The translations under genes and the position numbers were made by a program. A stretch of DNA of 64,000 nt, from assembly GCF_016899425.1 (NCBI RefSeq), contig NZ_CP045994.1, positions 2,604,001 to 2,668,000 on the forward strand, read 5' to 3'. The notes below the pieces were generated by a model. That model made no database searches, had not been told where the DNA came from, and worked only from the letters and a program-made list of their open reading frames with translations. Positions 16,910 to 25,491 of this stretch are shown here, one piece after another (the stretch's first letter is position 1; each line of letters begins with the position of its first letter). Origin of the DNA: Burkholderia sp. MS389 (lineage in GTDB: Bacteria > Pseudomonadota > Gammaproteobacteria > Burkholderiales > Burkholderiaceae).

Positions 16910-17341
16910 ATGCTAACCATCGACACAGATGACTTTAGACTTCAAATGGAGCCCGTTGCTGCGCGACGCGACGAACCGGGAGGGCCGTATCTTGAATGGA
17001 TCGATGTACGGATCCAATTGACGGTACCGAGTATCCAGGCGGAAGGGCAATGGAGTGTCATGCCCGACGAGTTGCGACAATTTCGGCAACAGATTCAATC
17101 CATTCAAACGCAGCTTCAAGCCGGGCAACGAGCGGAGCTAACAGGCGTTGAGCCGGGGTTTGAGCTGATATTGCGAACACTTGATCGACGCGCAATCGTG
17201 GGCGACTGGCGCTTTCAGCCGACCCCTCCCGAGGGAGCATGCATCACAGGGTATTGCGGGCTGGATCAGTCCTTCTTGCCCGAACTGCTACAAGGAATCG
17301 AATCCCTTCTATCGTTCAGGGGAACGAGCAAATCACCGTAA
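16910..17341 (+). CDS. WapI-like immunity protein, tentative
   Basis: A 143-residue soluble protein, MLTIDTDDFRLQMEPVAAR at its start. It has an amphipathic segment DELRQFRQQIQSIQTQLQAG (residues 53-72) and a closing ITGYCGLDQSFLPELLQGIESLL. The plan (edge strands, central helix, then a strand and a DQS-L-L helix) resembles small proteins annotated as WapI-family immunity proteins, but I cannot test this. It follows the Rap1a-like gene by 101 bases in a lower-GC patch: three 60-base rows I counted gave 50, 58 and 60 percent GC. The start lacks a good ribosome binding site and an upstream start cannot be excluded. Confidence 0.5.
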   Translation: MLTIDTDDFRLQMEPVAARRDEPGGPYLEWIDVRIQLTVPSIQAEGQWSVMPDELRQFRQQIQSIQTQLQAGQRAELTGVEPGFELILRTLDRRAIVGDWRFQPTPPEGACITGYCGLDQSFLPELLQGIESLLSFRGTSKSP

Positions 17342-17649
17342 TCGAGGCCCTCGCGCGCGGATGCACGTGCCTTGGTCGACGCCGTAGTCAGCCAGCCGAC
17401 GGCTTCGCCGAACGCGCAAGCGCGCTCGCCAGCTCGATTGTGTGCCAGGCCATCACGCCAAGAAGCGGTGCCGTCATGAGTGGCGCGCTGAAGCCTTCGA
17501 ACCCGGCCGTTGCGTGGCAATGCACCGGCCCGCTCGCTCGACAGCGAAGCATTCGGCACGATCCGTCCGACACTCCGCGGCCGATCGCATACGACAACTT
17601 CTTGAACGAAGCCCCCGACCGCTAAAGCGCGGCGCTCTTCAACAGCTGC
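17342..17649. other. Gene-free stretch between the insert and mgsA
   Basis: About 300 bases with only short overlapping frames on both strands, none with recognisable protein features. A plus-strand frame stays open to 17625 (ending NFLNEAPDR) and might be the tail of a decayed gene. No terminator with a T-run is visible for mgsA. Confidence 0.4.
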
Positions 17650-18042
17650 CTAGCAAACGTCCTGCATGTTCCGCGCCAGATCGTCGAGCAGCATCCGCGC
17701 GGTCGCGACGTTGGTCGCGACCGGCACGTCGTGCACGTCGCACGCGCGCACCAGCGCGGTGATGTCGGGGTCGTGCGGCTGCGCGGTCATCGGGTCGCGC
17801 AGGAATATGACAATGTCGACGCGGCCGTCGGCCAGTTCCGCGCCGATCTGCAGGTCGCCGCCGAGCGGCCCCGACAGCTTGCGCTCGACCTCGAGCCCGT
17901 GCGCGGCGGCGATCCGGCCGCCCGTCGTGCCGGTCGCCACCAGCCGGCATTGCGCGAGCGTCTCGCGATACTGGCCCGCGAGCGCGACGATCTCGTCCTT
18001 CTTCGCGTCGTGCGCAATCAATGCGATGCGGGGTTTGCTCAT
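17650..18042 (-). CDS. mgsA: Methylglyoxal synthase
   Basis: A 130-residue enzyme that converts dihydroxyacetone phosphate to methylglyoxal and phosphate, a bypass of lower glycolysis in the cytoplasm. Family motifs are clear: [13 protein letters not shown] (phosphate-binding start), [20 protein letters not shown], containing the catalytic aspartate, [13 protein letters not shown] and PVATNVATA. The length is normal. The ATG at 18042 has a GGAG site. It starts 52 bases after the SDR gene in the same direction and is probably cotranscribed with it. Confidence 0.96.
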   Translation of the reverse strand: MSKPRIALIAHDAKKDEIVALAGQYRETLAQCRLVATGTTGGRIAAAHGLEVERKLSGPLGGDLQIGAELADGRVDIVIFLRDPMTAQPHDPDITALVRACDVHDVPVATNVATARMLLDDLARNMQDVC

Positions 18043-18094
18043 CTCCAGTTCCTTCGTCGTTCGGTTGTTGTCGTCGTGAATCGAAAAGCGCGGG

Positions 18095-18874
18095 TCAGAA
18101 CGTACCCGGATACGCGCCGCCGTCGAGCAGCCAGTTCTGCCCGGTGATGTAGCCGGCATGCACGCTGCACAGGAACGCGCAGGCCGCGCCGAATTCCGCG
18201 CGCGTGCCCAGGCGCCCGGCCGGGATGTCCTTGGTGCGCCGCGCACGCATCTCGTCGACCGTCACGCCCTGCGCCTTCGCCGACGCGGCGAGCGTCGTCG
18301 CGATCCGGTCGGTGTCGAACAACCCGGGCAGCAGGTTGTTGATCGTCACGCCCTGCCCCGCGACCTTGCGCGACAGCCCCGCGACGAAGCCAGTCAGCCC
18401 CGAGCGAGCGCCGTTCGACAGCGCGAGCACGTCGATCGGCGCCTTCACGGCCGAACTCGTGATGTTGACGATCCGGCCGAAGCCGCGGCCGATCATCCCG
18501 TCGACGGTCGCGCGGATCAGCTCGATCGGCGTCAGCATGTTCGCCTCGAGCGCGCGGATCCAGTCGTCGTGCGAGAAATCGCGGAAGTCGCCGGGCGGCG
18601 GGCCGCCGGCATTCGTCACGAGAATGTCCGGCTGCGGGCACGCGGCGAGCGCGGCCGCGCGGCCGTCCGGCGTCGTGATGTCGCACGCGACCGCCGTGAC
18701 CGACACGTTCGCGCCGGCACGGATCTCTTCCGCGGTTTCCTCCAGCGTGTCGCGCGTGCGCGCGACGATCACGAGGTTCACGCCCTCGGCGGCCAGCGCT
18801 TCCGCGCAGCCGCGCCCGAGACCCTTGCTGGCCGCGCACACGAGCGCGGTCTTTCCTTCGATGCCGAGATCCAT
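18095..18874 (-). CDS. SDR-family oxidoreductase without the usual Tyr/Lys pair
   Basis: A 259-residue Rossmann-fold protein of the short-chain dehydrogenase superfamily. The cofactor loop reads [10 protein letters not shown] (residues 13-22), and NAGG follows at 88-91. The catalytic Ser is in ITSSAV (140-141). The canonical Tyr-x-x-x-Lys is replaced by Ser153-Asn-Gly-Ala-Arg157 in [14 protein letters not shown]. The closing [15 protein letters not shown] is typical of FabG-like proteins. A set of divergent SDRs shares this loss, so either another residue does the chemistry or the protein has a different role. It is divergent from upp and precedes mgsA. Confidence 0.88.
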   Translation of the reverse strand: MDLGIEGKTALVCAASKGLGRGCAEALAAEGVNLVIVARTRDTLEETAEEIRAGANVSVTAVACDITTPDGRAAALAACPQPDILVTNAGGPPPGDFRDFSHDDWIRALEANMLTPIELIRATVDGMIGRGFGRIVNITSSAVKAPIDVLALSNGARSGLTGFVAGLSRKVAGQGVTINNLLPGLFDTDRIATTLAASAKAQGVTVDEMRARRTKDIPAGRLGTRAEFGAACAFLCSVHAGYITGQNWLLDGGAYPGTF

Positions 18875-19002
18875 CGTCGCTTCCCTGGTGGCGCGCGTGC
18901 CGGCGGCCCCGCACGGCCGCCGGCGGGCGGGCGAGCGGGCGTGCGCGGCACGCGGATTGTCGTGAGACGTCGATAATATCCGGATCGCGCGGCGCGCCTT
19001 GG

Positions 19003-19008
19003 TAAAAT
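19003..19008 (+). promoter_or_regulatory. Candidate -10 element (TAAAAT) for upp
   Basis: TAAAAT sits 75 bases before the upp start in a GC-rich divergent intergenic region; no clear -35 is visible. On the opposite strand TATTAT (18978-18973) could serve the SDR-mgsA unit. Confidence 0.35.
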
Positions 19009-19082
19009 TGCGGCCATGAGCGACGGCCGGCCTCGCGCCCGCCGCCGCCCCCGATCCCCTTTTGCCGCCAAGGCACCCCGTC

Positions 19083-19733
19083 ATGAAACAGGACAGCCGT
19101 TTCCCGAACCTCTTCATCACCGATCACCCGCTGATCCAGCACAAGCTCACGCACATGCGCGACAAGGACACGTCCACGCGCACGTTCCGCGAACTGCTGC
19201 GCGAGATCACGCTGCTGATGGGCTATGAGATCACCCGCAACCTGCCGATCACGACCAAGCGGGTCGAAACCCCGCTGGTGGCGGTCGACGCGCCGGTGAT
19301 CGCCGGCAAGAAGCTCGCGATCGTGCCCGTGCTGCGCGCGGGCATCGGGATGTCGGACGGCCTGCTCGACCTGGTGCCGTCCGCGCGCGTCGGTCACATC
19401 GGTGTGTACCGCGCCGAAGACCACCGCCCGGTCGAATATCTGGTGCGCCTGCCGGACCTGGAAGACCGCATCTTCATCCTGTGCGACCCGATGGTCGCGA
19501 CCGGCTATTCGGCCGTGCATGCGGTCGACGTGCTCAAGCGCCGCAACGTGCCGGCCGCGAACATCATGTTCGTCGCGCTGGTCGCCGCGCCCGAAGGCGT
19601 GCAGGTGTTCCAGGACGCGCACCCGGACGTGAAGCTGTTCGTCGCGTCGCTCGACTCGCACCTGAACGAGCACGCGTACATCGTGCCGGGCCTGGGCGAC
19701 GCCGGCGACCGCCTGTTCGGCACCAAGAACTGA
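19083..19733 (+). CDS. upp: Uracil phosphoribosyltransferase
   Basis: A 216-residue pyrimidine-salvage enzyme that makes UMP from uracil and PRPP in the cytoplasm. The PRPP-binding loop is [18 protein letters not shown] near residues 132-149, and the uracil-binding end is [18 protein letters not shown] at the C-terminus. The start [23 protein letters not shown] matches the family; upstream in-frame codons do not. An AAGG sequence lies 13 bases upstream. Confidence 0.98.
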
Positions 19734-19961
19734 CGGAACCGAGCGGCCGGCGCCACCGTGCCGCGCGGCCCGGCGCGCCGCGACGGCCGCCCTGGCCGTT
19801 CGGCCATGCGCGGCGGCCCCGAACCGGCGGTCGCCGCGTGATAAAATCACGATCCACTCGACACGCGCGGCCCCGCGGCTTCATGCCCGCCGACACGGCC
19901 GCCGATTCAACGACACATTGCAACAATCGCCCGCGCTGCGCGCCCGGGCACGGAGAAAGGT

Positions 19962-20690
19962 ATGGCTGGTCATTCGAAATGGGCCAACATCAAGCATAAG
20001 AAGGCTGCGGCCGACGCGAAGCGCGGCAAGATCTGGACCCGCCTGATCAAGGAAATCCAGGTGGCGGCGCGCCTCGGCGGCGGCGACGTCAACTCGAACC
20101 CGCGCCTGCGTCTCGCGGTCGACAAGGCAGCCGACGCGAACATGCCGAAGGACAACGTCAAGCGCGCGATCGATCGCGGCGTCGGCGGCGCGGACGGCGC
20201 GAACTACGAAGAAATCCGTTACGAAGGCTACGGCATCAGCGGCGCGGCGATCATCGTCGACACGCTGACCGACAACCGCACCCGCACGGTCGCGGAAGTC
20301 CGCCACGCGTTCTCGAAGTTCGGCGGCAACATGGGCACCGACGGCTCGGTCGCGTTCATGTTCGATCACGTCGGCCAGTTCCTGTTCGCGCCCGGCACGT
20401 CGGAAGACGCGCTGATGGAAGCCGCGCTCGAAGCCGGCGCGAACGACGTGAACACGAACGACGACGGCTCGATCGAAGTGCTGTGCGACTGGCAGGCATT
20501 CTCGGCGGTGAAGGACGCGCTCGAAGCCGCGGGCTTCAAGGCCGAACTCGCCGAAGTGACGATGAAGCCGCAGAACGAAGTCGAATTCACCGGCGACGAC
20601 GCGGCGAAGATGCAGAAGCTGCTGGACGCGCTCGAGAACCTCGACGACGTGCAGGACGTGTATACGAACGCCGTCATCGTCGAGGAATGA
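19962..20690 (+). CDS. yebC: YebC/PmpR family protein
   Basis: A 242-residue protein of the YebC/PmpR family with the invariant start [14 protein letters not shown] and the conserved core [25 protein letters not shown]. Family members have been described as DNA-binding transcriptional regulators, and the related TACO1 group as translation factors that help ribosomes on proline-rich stretches; which applies here is not shown by the sequence. A strong ribosome binding site (GGAGAAAGG) precedes it. A TAAAAT -10-like element is at 19842-19847. Confidence 0.95.
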   Translation: MAGHSKWANIKHKKAAADAKRGKIWTRLIKEIQVAARLGGGDVNSNPRLRLAVDKAADANMPKDNVKRAIDRGVGGADGANYEEIRYEGYGISGAAIIVDTLTDNRTRTVAEVRHAFSKFGGNMGTDGSVAFMFDHVGQFLFAPGTSEDALMEAALEAGANDVNTNDDGSIEVLCDWQAFSAVKDALEAAGFKAELAEVTMKPQNEVEFTGDDAAKMQKLLDALENLDDVQDVYTNAVIVEE

Positions 20691-20738
20691 GATGCCGGCC
20701 GCCGTGCGCAGCGTTGCGGCGGCGGCCCGACCGATTTC

Positions 20739-20776
20739 GCGGCCGGCGCGCCTGAGCGTGCCGGCCGCCCTGTTTT
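20739..20776 (+). terminator. Possible terminator after yebC
   Basis: GCGGCCGGC pairs with GCCGGCCGC across a 12-base loop, followed after three bases by TTTT. This is a strong stem with a short T-run, 48 bases past the yebC stop and 20 before purD. It may separate the two genes. Confidence 0.45.
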
Positions 20777-20795
20777 CTAGTCTGCGGGGAATCCC

Positions 20796-22076
20796 ATGAA
20801 ACTACTCGTCGTCGGTTCCGGCGGCCGCGAACATGCGCTGGCGTGGAAGCTCGCGCAGTCGCCGCGCGTCCAGATGGTCTACGTCGCGCCGGGCAATGGC
20901 GGCACGGCGCAGGACGAGCGTCTGAAGAACGTCGACATCACGGCGCTCGACGAACTCGCCGATTTCGCGGAACGCGAAGGCGTCGCGTTCACGCTCGTCG
21001 GGCCGGAAGCACCGCTCGCGGCCGGCATCGTCAACCTGTTCCGCGCACGCGGCCTGAAGGTGTTCGGCCCGACCCGCGAAGCCGCGCAACTCGAAAGCTC
21101 GAAGGATTTCGCGAAGGCGTTCATGAAGCGCCACAACATTCCGACGGCCGACTACGAAACCTTCGCCGACGCGGCCGCCGCCCACGCGTACATCGACGCG
21201 AAGGGTGCGCCGATCGTCGTGAAGGCCGACGGCCTCGCGGCCGGCAAGGGCGTCGTCGTCGCGATGACGCTCGAAGAGGCCCATGCGGCCGTCGACATGA
21301 TGCTGTCGGGCAACAAGCTCGGCGATGCCGGCGCGCGCGTCGTGATCGAGGAATTCCTCGATGGCGAGGAAGCGAGCTTCATCGTGATGGTCGACGGCAA
21401 GCACGCGCTGGCGCTGGCGTCCAGCCAGGACCACAAGCGCCTGCTCGACGAAGATCGCGGCCCGAACACCGGCGGCATGGGTGCATATTCGCCCGCGCCG
21501 ATCGTCACGCCGCAGATGCACGCCCGCGTGATGCGCGAAATCATCATGCCGACCGTGCGCGGGATGGAGAAGGACGGCATCCGCTTCACGGGCTTCCTGT
21601 ACGCGGGCCTGATGATCGACAAGGATGGCAATCCGCGCACGCTCGAGTTCAACTGCCGGATGGGCGACCCGGAAACGCAGCCGATCATGGCGCGCCTGAA
21701 GAGCGATTTCTCGAAGGTCGTCGAGCAGGCGATCGCGGGCACCCTCGACACGGTCGAGCTCGACTGGGATCGCCGCACCGCGCTCGGCGTCGTGCTGGCC
21801 GCGCACGGTTACCCGGACGCGCCGCGCAAGGGCGACCGCATCAACGGCATCCCGGCCGAGACCGAACAGGCCGTGACGTTCCATGCGGGCACGACGCTCA
21901 ATGACGGCGACAAGCTCGTGACGTCCGGCGGCCGCGTGCTGTGCGTGGTCGGCCTCGCCGATTCGGTGCGCGAAGCGCAGCAGCATGCGTACGACACGAT
22001 CAACCAGATCAATTTCGAAGGCATGCAGTACCGCCGCGACATCGGCTTTCGCGCGCTCAACCGCAAGAGCGCGTGA
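20796..22076 (+). CDS. purD: Phosphoribosylamine-glycine ligase
   Basis: A 426-residue ATP-grasp enzyme that makes glycinamide ribonucleotide, the second step of purine synthesis. The start MKLLVVGSGGREHALAWKLAQSP is diagnostic. The ATP-grasp domain carries VVKADGLAAGKGVVVA (about residues 141-156) and the metal-binding EFNCRMGDPETQ (about 283-294). A GGGGAA sequence is placed well before the ATG. The protein has full family length. Confidence 0.98.
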   Translation: MKLLVVGSGGREHALAWKLAQSPRVQMVYVAPGNGGTAQDERLKNVDITALDELADFAEREGVAFTLVGPEAPLAAGIVNLFRARGLKVFGPTREAAQLESSKDFAKAFMKRHNIPTADYETFADAAAAHAYIDAKGAPIVVKADGLAAGKGVVVAMTLEEAHAAVDMMLSGNKLGDAGARVVIEEFLDGEEASFIVMVDGKHALALASSQDHKRLLDEDRGPNTGGMGAYSPAPIVTPQMHARVMREIIMPTVRGMEKDGIRFTGFLYAGLMIDKDGNPRTLEFNCRMGDPETQPIMARLKSDFSKVVEQAIAGTLDTVELDWDRRTALGVVLAAHGYPDAPRKGDRINGIPAETEQAVTFHAGTTLNDGDKLVTSGGRVLCVVGLADSVREAQQHAYDTINQINFEGMQYRRDIGFRALNRKSA

Positions 22077-22131
22077 CGTCGCCATCGCCGCCCCGCGCCC
22101 GCGCGGCGGCGACCCGTCTGCCGGGGTTCGA

Positions 22132-22137
22132 TAGAAT
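22132..22137 (+). promoter_or_regulatory. Candidate -10 element (TAGAAT) for the hemF operon
   Basis: TAGAAT lies 57 bases before the hemF start used here and only 9 bases before an in-frame ATG at 22147. A hairpin (GCCCCC 22161-22166 with GGGGGC 22176-22181) lies between them. No good -35 is visible. Confidence 0.4.
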
Positions 22138-22194
22138 GCCCGGCAGATGCTTTTTTTACGGCCCCCGCTCCGGGTGGGGGCAGCCAGTCCAGAC

Positions 22195-23118
22195 ATGACC
22201 GATTCGACCTACGACGTGGCGCGTGTGCGCACGTACCTCCAGGGCCTGCAGACACGCATCGCCGACGCGCTCGGCGCGCTCGACGGCACGCCGCTCGCGA
22301 CCGACACGTGGCAGCGCGGGCCGGCCGAACGCCTGCGCGGCGGCGGCTGCACGCGGATTCTCGAAGGCGGCCGCGTGTTCGAACGCGCGGGAATCGGCTT
22401 TTCCGACGTCGCGGGCGACGCGCTGCCGCCGTCGGCCAGCGCGGCGCGTCCGCAGCTCGCGGGCCGCGGCTTCGAGGCGCTCGGCGTGTCGCTCGTGCTG
22501 CACCCGCGCAATCCGTACTGCCCGACCGTGCACATGAACGTGCGGATGCTGATCGCGACGAAACCGGGCGAAGACCCCGTGTTCTGGTTCGGCGGCGGCA
22601 TGGATCTGACACCGGTTTACGGCTTCGAGGACGACGCGCGGCATTTCCACCAGACCTGCAAGGATGCGCTCGACCCGTTCGGCGCCGAGCTCTACCCGCG
22701 CTTCAAGCAATGGTGCGACGAATATTTCTTCCTGAAGCACCGCAACGAAACGCGCGGCATCGGCGGGATCTTCTTCGACGATTTCTCGGAACCCGGTTTC
22801 GAACGCTCGTTTGACATGATGCAAAGCGTCGGCGATGCGTTCCTGCACGCTTACCTGCCGATCGTCGAGCGCCGCGCCGAACTGCCGTACGGCGAGCGCG
22901 AACGCGACTTCCAGGCCTACCGCCGCGGCCGCTACGTCGAATTCAACCTCGTGTTCGACCGCGGCACGCTGTTCGGCCTGCAAAGCGGCGGCCGGACCGA
23001 GTCGATCCTGATGTCGATGCCGCCGGTCGCGAACTGGCGCTACAACTGGCAACCCGAGCCGGGTTCGCCGGAAGCGCGCCTTTACAGCGACTTCCTCGTG
23101 CCGCGCGACTGGGTCTGA
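22195..23118 (+). CDS. hemF: Oxygen-dependent coproporphyrinogen III oxidase
   Basis: A 307-residue haem-pathway enzyme that decarboxylates coproporphyrinogen III with O2 to protoporphyrinogen IX. Family motifs are [38 protein letters not shown] and [17 protein letters not shown], ending [22 protein letters not shown]. The start at 22195 ([15 protein letters not shown]) matches homologues. An in-frame ATG at 22147 would add 16 residues. Neither start has a clear ribosome binding site. It heads a plus-strand run with nadD, rsfS, rlmH, maf and rng. Confidence 0.97.
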   Translation: MTDSTYDVARVRTYLQGLQTRIADALGALDGTPLATDTWQRGPAERLRGGGCTRILEGGRVFERAGIGFSDVAGDALPPSASAARPQLAGRGFEALGVSLVLHPRNPYCPTVHMNVRMLIATKPGEDPVFWFGGGMDLTPVYGFEDDARHFHQTCKDALDPFGAELYPRFKQWCDEYFFLKHRNETRGIGGIFFDDFSEPGFERSFDMMQSVGDAFLHAYLPIVERRAELPYGERERDFQAYRRGRYVEFNLVFDRGTLFGLQSGGRTESILMSMPPVANWRYNWQPEPGSPEARLYSDFLVPRDWV

Positions 23119-23126
23119 GCCCGCGC

Positions 23127-23858
23127 GTGCCGCTGCCCCAACGAAAGGACGCGTTTCTGGACACCACCGCCCGCCCCGCCCCGCTGCCGCGTCGTATCGG
23201 CTTGCTGGGCGGCACCTTCGACCCGATCCACGACGGTCATCTCGCGCTCGCGCGCCGGTTCGCCGCGCTGCTCGACCTGACCGAACTCGTGCTGCTGCCC
23301 GCCGGACAGCCGTACCAGAAGCGCGACGTGTCGGCCGCCGAGCACCGGCTCGCGATGACGCGCGCGGCCGCGGATTCGCTCGTGCTGCCGGGCGTGACCG
23401 TGACCGTCGCCACCGACGAGATCGAGCACACCGGCCCGACCTACACGGTCGAGACGCTCGCGCGCTGGCGCGAGCGGATCGGCCCGGATGCGTCGCTGTC
23501 GCTGCTGATCGGCGCCGACCAGCTCGTGCGCCTCGATACGTGGCGCGACTGGCGCACGCTGTTCGACTACGCGCACATCGGCGTGTCGACGCGCCCGGGC
23601 TTCGAGCTCGGCGCGGCGCCGCCGGACGTCGCGCGGGAGATCGCCGCGCGGCAGGCCTGCGCCGACGTGCTCAAGGCCACGCCGGCAGGCAACCTGCTGA
23701 TCGATACGACCCTTTCGTTCGACATCGCCGCGACCGACATCCGCGCGCACCTGCGCGCATGCATCGCACGCCATGCGCAAATGCCCGACGCGTCGGCCGA
23801 ACATGTGCCGGCCGCCGTATGGGCCTATATTCTTCAACATCGCCTCTACCATTCCTGA
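23127..23858 (+). CDS. nadD: Nicotinate-nucleotide adenylyltransferase
   Basis: A protein of up to 243 residues that joins nicotinate mononucleotide to AMP from ATP in NAD synthesis. The nucleotidyltransferase motif [11 protein letters not shown] is near residues 27-37, with [13 protein letters not shown] and [11 protein letters not shown] (the family's S/T-x-x-x-R-like end). The start is uncertain: GTG at 23127 is used here, but a CTG at 23157, which directly precedes DTTARPAP, has a good GAAAGGA site upstream and may be the true start. It follows hemF by 8 bases. Confidence 0.94.
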   Translation: MPLPQRKDAFLDTTARPAPLPRRIGLLGGTFDPIHDGHLALARRFAALLDLTELVLLPAGQPYQKRDVSAAEHRLAMTRAAADSLVLPGVTVTVATDEIEHTGPTYTVETLARWRERIGPDASLSLLIGADQLVRLDTWRDWRTLFDYAHIGVSTRPGFELGAAPPDVAREIAARQACADVLKATPAGNLLIDTTLSFDIAATDIRAHLRACIARHAQMPDASAEHVPAAVWAYILQHRLYHS

Positions 23859-23862
23859 ATCC

Positions 23863-24309
23863 ATGGATATTCGCAAACTGCAGCGCGTGATCGTCGACGC
23901 CCTCGAAGACGTCAAGGCGCAAGACATCAAGGTGTTCAACACCAGCCACCTGACCGAACTGTTCGACCGCGTGGTCGTCGCGTCGGGCACCTCCAACCGA
24001 CAGACCAAGGCGCTCGCGTCGAACGTGCGCGACAAGGTCAAGGAAGCCGGCGGCGACGTCGTCAGCTCCGAAGGCGAGGACACCGGCGAATGGGTGCTGG
24101 TCGACTGCGGCGACGCGGTCGTGCACATCCTGCAACCGGCGCTGCGCCAGTACTACAACCTCGAGGAAATCTGGGGCGACAAGCCCGTGCGGATGAAGCT
24201 CGGCGGCGGCAAGGGCAACGGCTTCGCGACGGCCAGCGAAGACGAGGACGACGAGGAAGAAGCCGCGCCCGCACGCCCGGCGCGCAAGACGGCGGCCCGC
24301 CGCCGCTGA
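23863..24309 (+). CDS. rsfS: Ribosomal silencing factor RsfS
   Basis: A 148-residue protein of the RsfS/YbeB/Iojap family that binds ribosomal protein L14 and stops the subunits from joining, mainly in slow growth. Conserved blocks are [33 protein letters not shown] and [15 protein letters not shown], then [10 protein letters not shown]. The tail after about residue 120 is acidic ([10 protein letters not shown]) and then basic (ARKTAARRR), longer than in E. coli. The start is 4 bases after nadD, a common partner. Confidence 0.96.
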
Positions 24310-24328
24310 GTCGCAGCGAGTCGTCCCG

Positions 24329-24799
24329 ATGAAGCTTTTCATCCTCGCGGTCGGCCACAAGATGCCGGGCTGGATCGCATCCGGCTTCGACGAATACACG
24401 AAGCGGATGCCGCCCGAACTGCGCATCGAGCTGCGCGAAATCAAGCCTGAACTGCGTTCGGGCGGCCGCAGCGCCGAAAGCGTGATGGCCGCCGAGCGGC
24501 AGAAGATCGAGGCCGCACTGCCGAAGGGCGCGCGCCTCGTCGCGCTCGACGAGCGCGGCCGCGACTGGACCACGATGCAGCTCGCGCAGGCGCTGCCCGG
24601 CTGGCAGCAGGACGGCCGCGACGTCGCGTTCGTGATCGGCGGCGCTGACGGGCTCGATCCGGACCTGAAAGCGCGCGCCGACGTGCTGCTGCGCATTTCG
24701 AGCATGACACTGCCGCACGGCATGGTGCGCGTGCTGCTCGCCGAACAGCTTTACCGGGCGTGGAGCATCACGCAGAATCACCCCTACCACCGCGCATGA
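24329..24799 (+). CDS. rlmH: 23S rRNA pseudouridine-1915 N3-methyltransferase
   Basis: A 156-residue SPOUT methyltransferase that modifies helix 69 of 23S rRNA in the assembled 70S ribosome, using S-adenosylmethionine. The start [28 protein letters not shown], the [10 protein letters not shown] motif, the knot sequence [11 protein letters not shown] and the C-terminal [29 protein letters not shown] are all diagnostic. The length is the usual one. It follows rsfS, as in many proteobacteria. Confidence 0.98.
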
Positions 24800-24850
24800 C
24801 GTGTCGTCCTCGAGACGCGCGCCACGCGCGCCTAACGAGATAACGACACC

Positions 24851-25483
24851 ATGCCGTCCAGCACGTCCCCCGCGCTTTTCCCGATCCTTTACCTCGCCTC
24901 GCAAAGCCCGCGCCGCCAGGAGCTGCTGCTGCAGATCGGCGTACGCTTCGAGCTGCTGCTGCCGCGCCCCGACGAGGACGCCGAGGCGCTCGAGGCCGAG
25001 CTGCCCGGCGAAGCCGCCGACGCGTACGTGCGGCGCGTGACCGTCGCGAAGGCCGAGGCCGCGCGTGCGCGCCTCATCGCGAGCGGCAAGCCGCCCGCGC
25101 CGGTGCTCGTTGCGGACACCACGGTGACCATCGATGGCGCGATCCTCGGCAAGCCGGCCGACGCCGACGATGCGCTCGCGATGCTCACCCGCCTCGCGGG
25201 CCGCGCACACGAAGTCCTGACCGCCGTCGCCGTGATCGGCGCCGACGGCGAACTGCTGCCGCCCGCGCTGTCGCGCTCGTCGGTACGCTTTTCAAACGCA
25301 TCGCGCGACGCGTTCGCGCGCTACGTCGACACCGGCGAGCCGTTCGGCAAGGCCGGCGCGTACGCGATCCAGGGCCGCGCGGCCGAATTCATCGAGCGAA
25401 TCGACGGATCCCATTCAGGTATCATGGGTCTGCCCCTTTTTGAGACTGCCGCGCTGCTGCGTACCGCACGCGTCGCCTTCTGA
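24851..25483 (+). CDS. maf: Maf-like nucleoside triphosphate pyrophosphatase
   Basis: A 210-residue Maf/HAM1-like protein that hydrolyses non-canonical or excess nucleoside triphosphates to monophosphates. The phosphate-binding [12 protein letters not shown] motif is near residues 14-25. [22 protein letters not shown] near residues 87-108 supplies the metal-binding acidic residues, and [34 protein letters not shown] closes the fold. This second pattern fits the dTTP/UTP branch (YhdE). Next to rng, as YhdE is in E. coli. Confidence 0.94.
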   Translation: MPSSTSPALFPILYLASQSPRRQELLLQIGVRFELLLPRPDEDAEALEAELPGEAADAYVRRVTVAKAEAARARLIASGKPPAPVLVADTTVTIDGAILGKPADADDALAMLTRLAGRAHEVLTAVAVIGADGELLPPALSRSSVRFSNASRDAFARYVDTGEPFGKAGAYAIQGRAAEFIERIDGSHSGIMGLPLFETAALLRTARVAF

Positions 25484-25491
25484 ACCGCACC

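Noticed and set aside
17388..17597. A 69-residue minus-strand frame between the immunity insert and mgsA
   Set aside because: No family resemblance, no ribosome binding site, and overlapping frames of equal quality on both strands.
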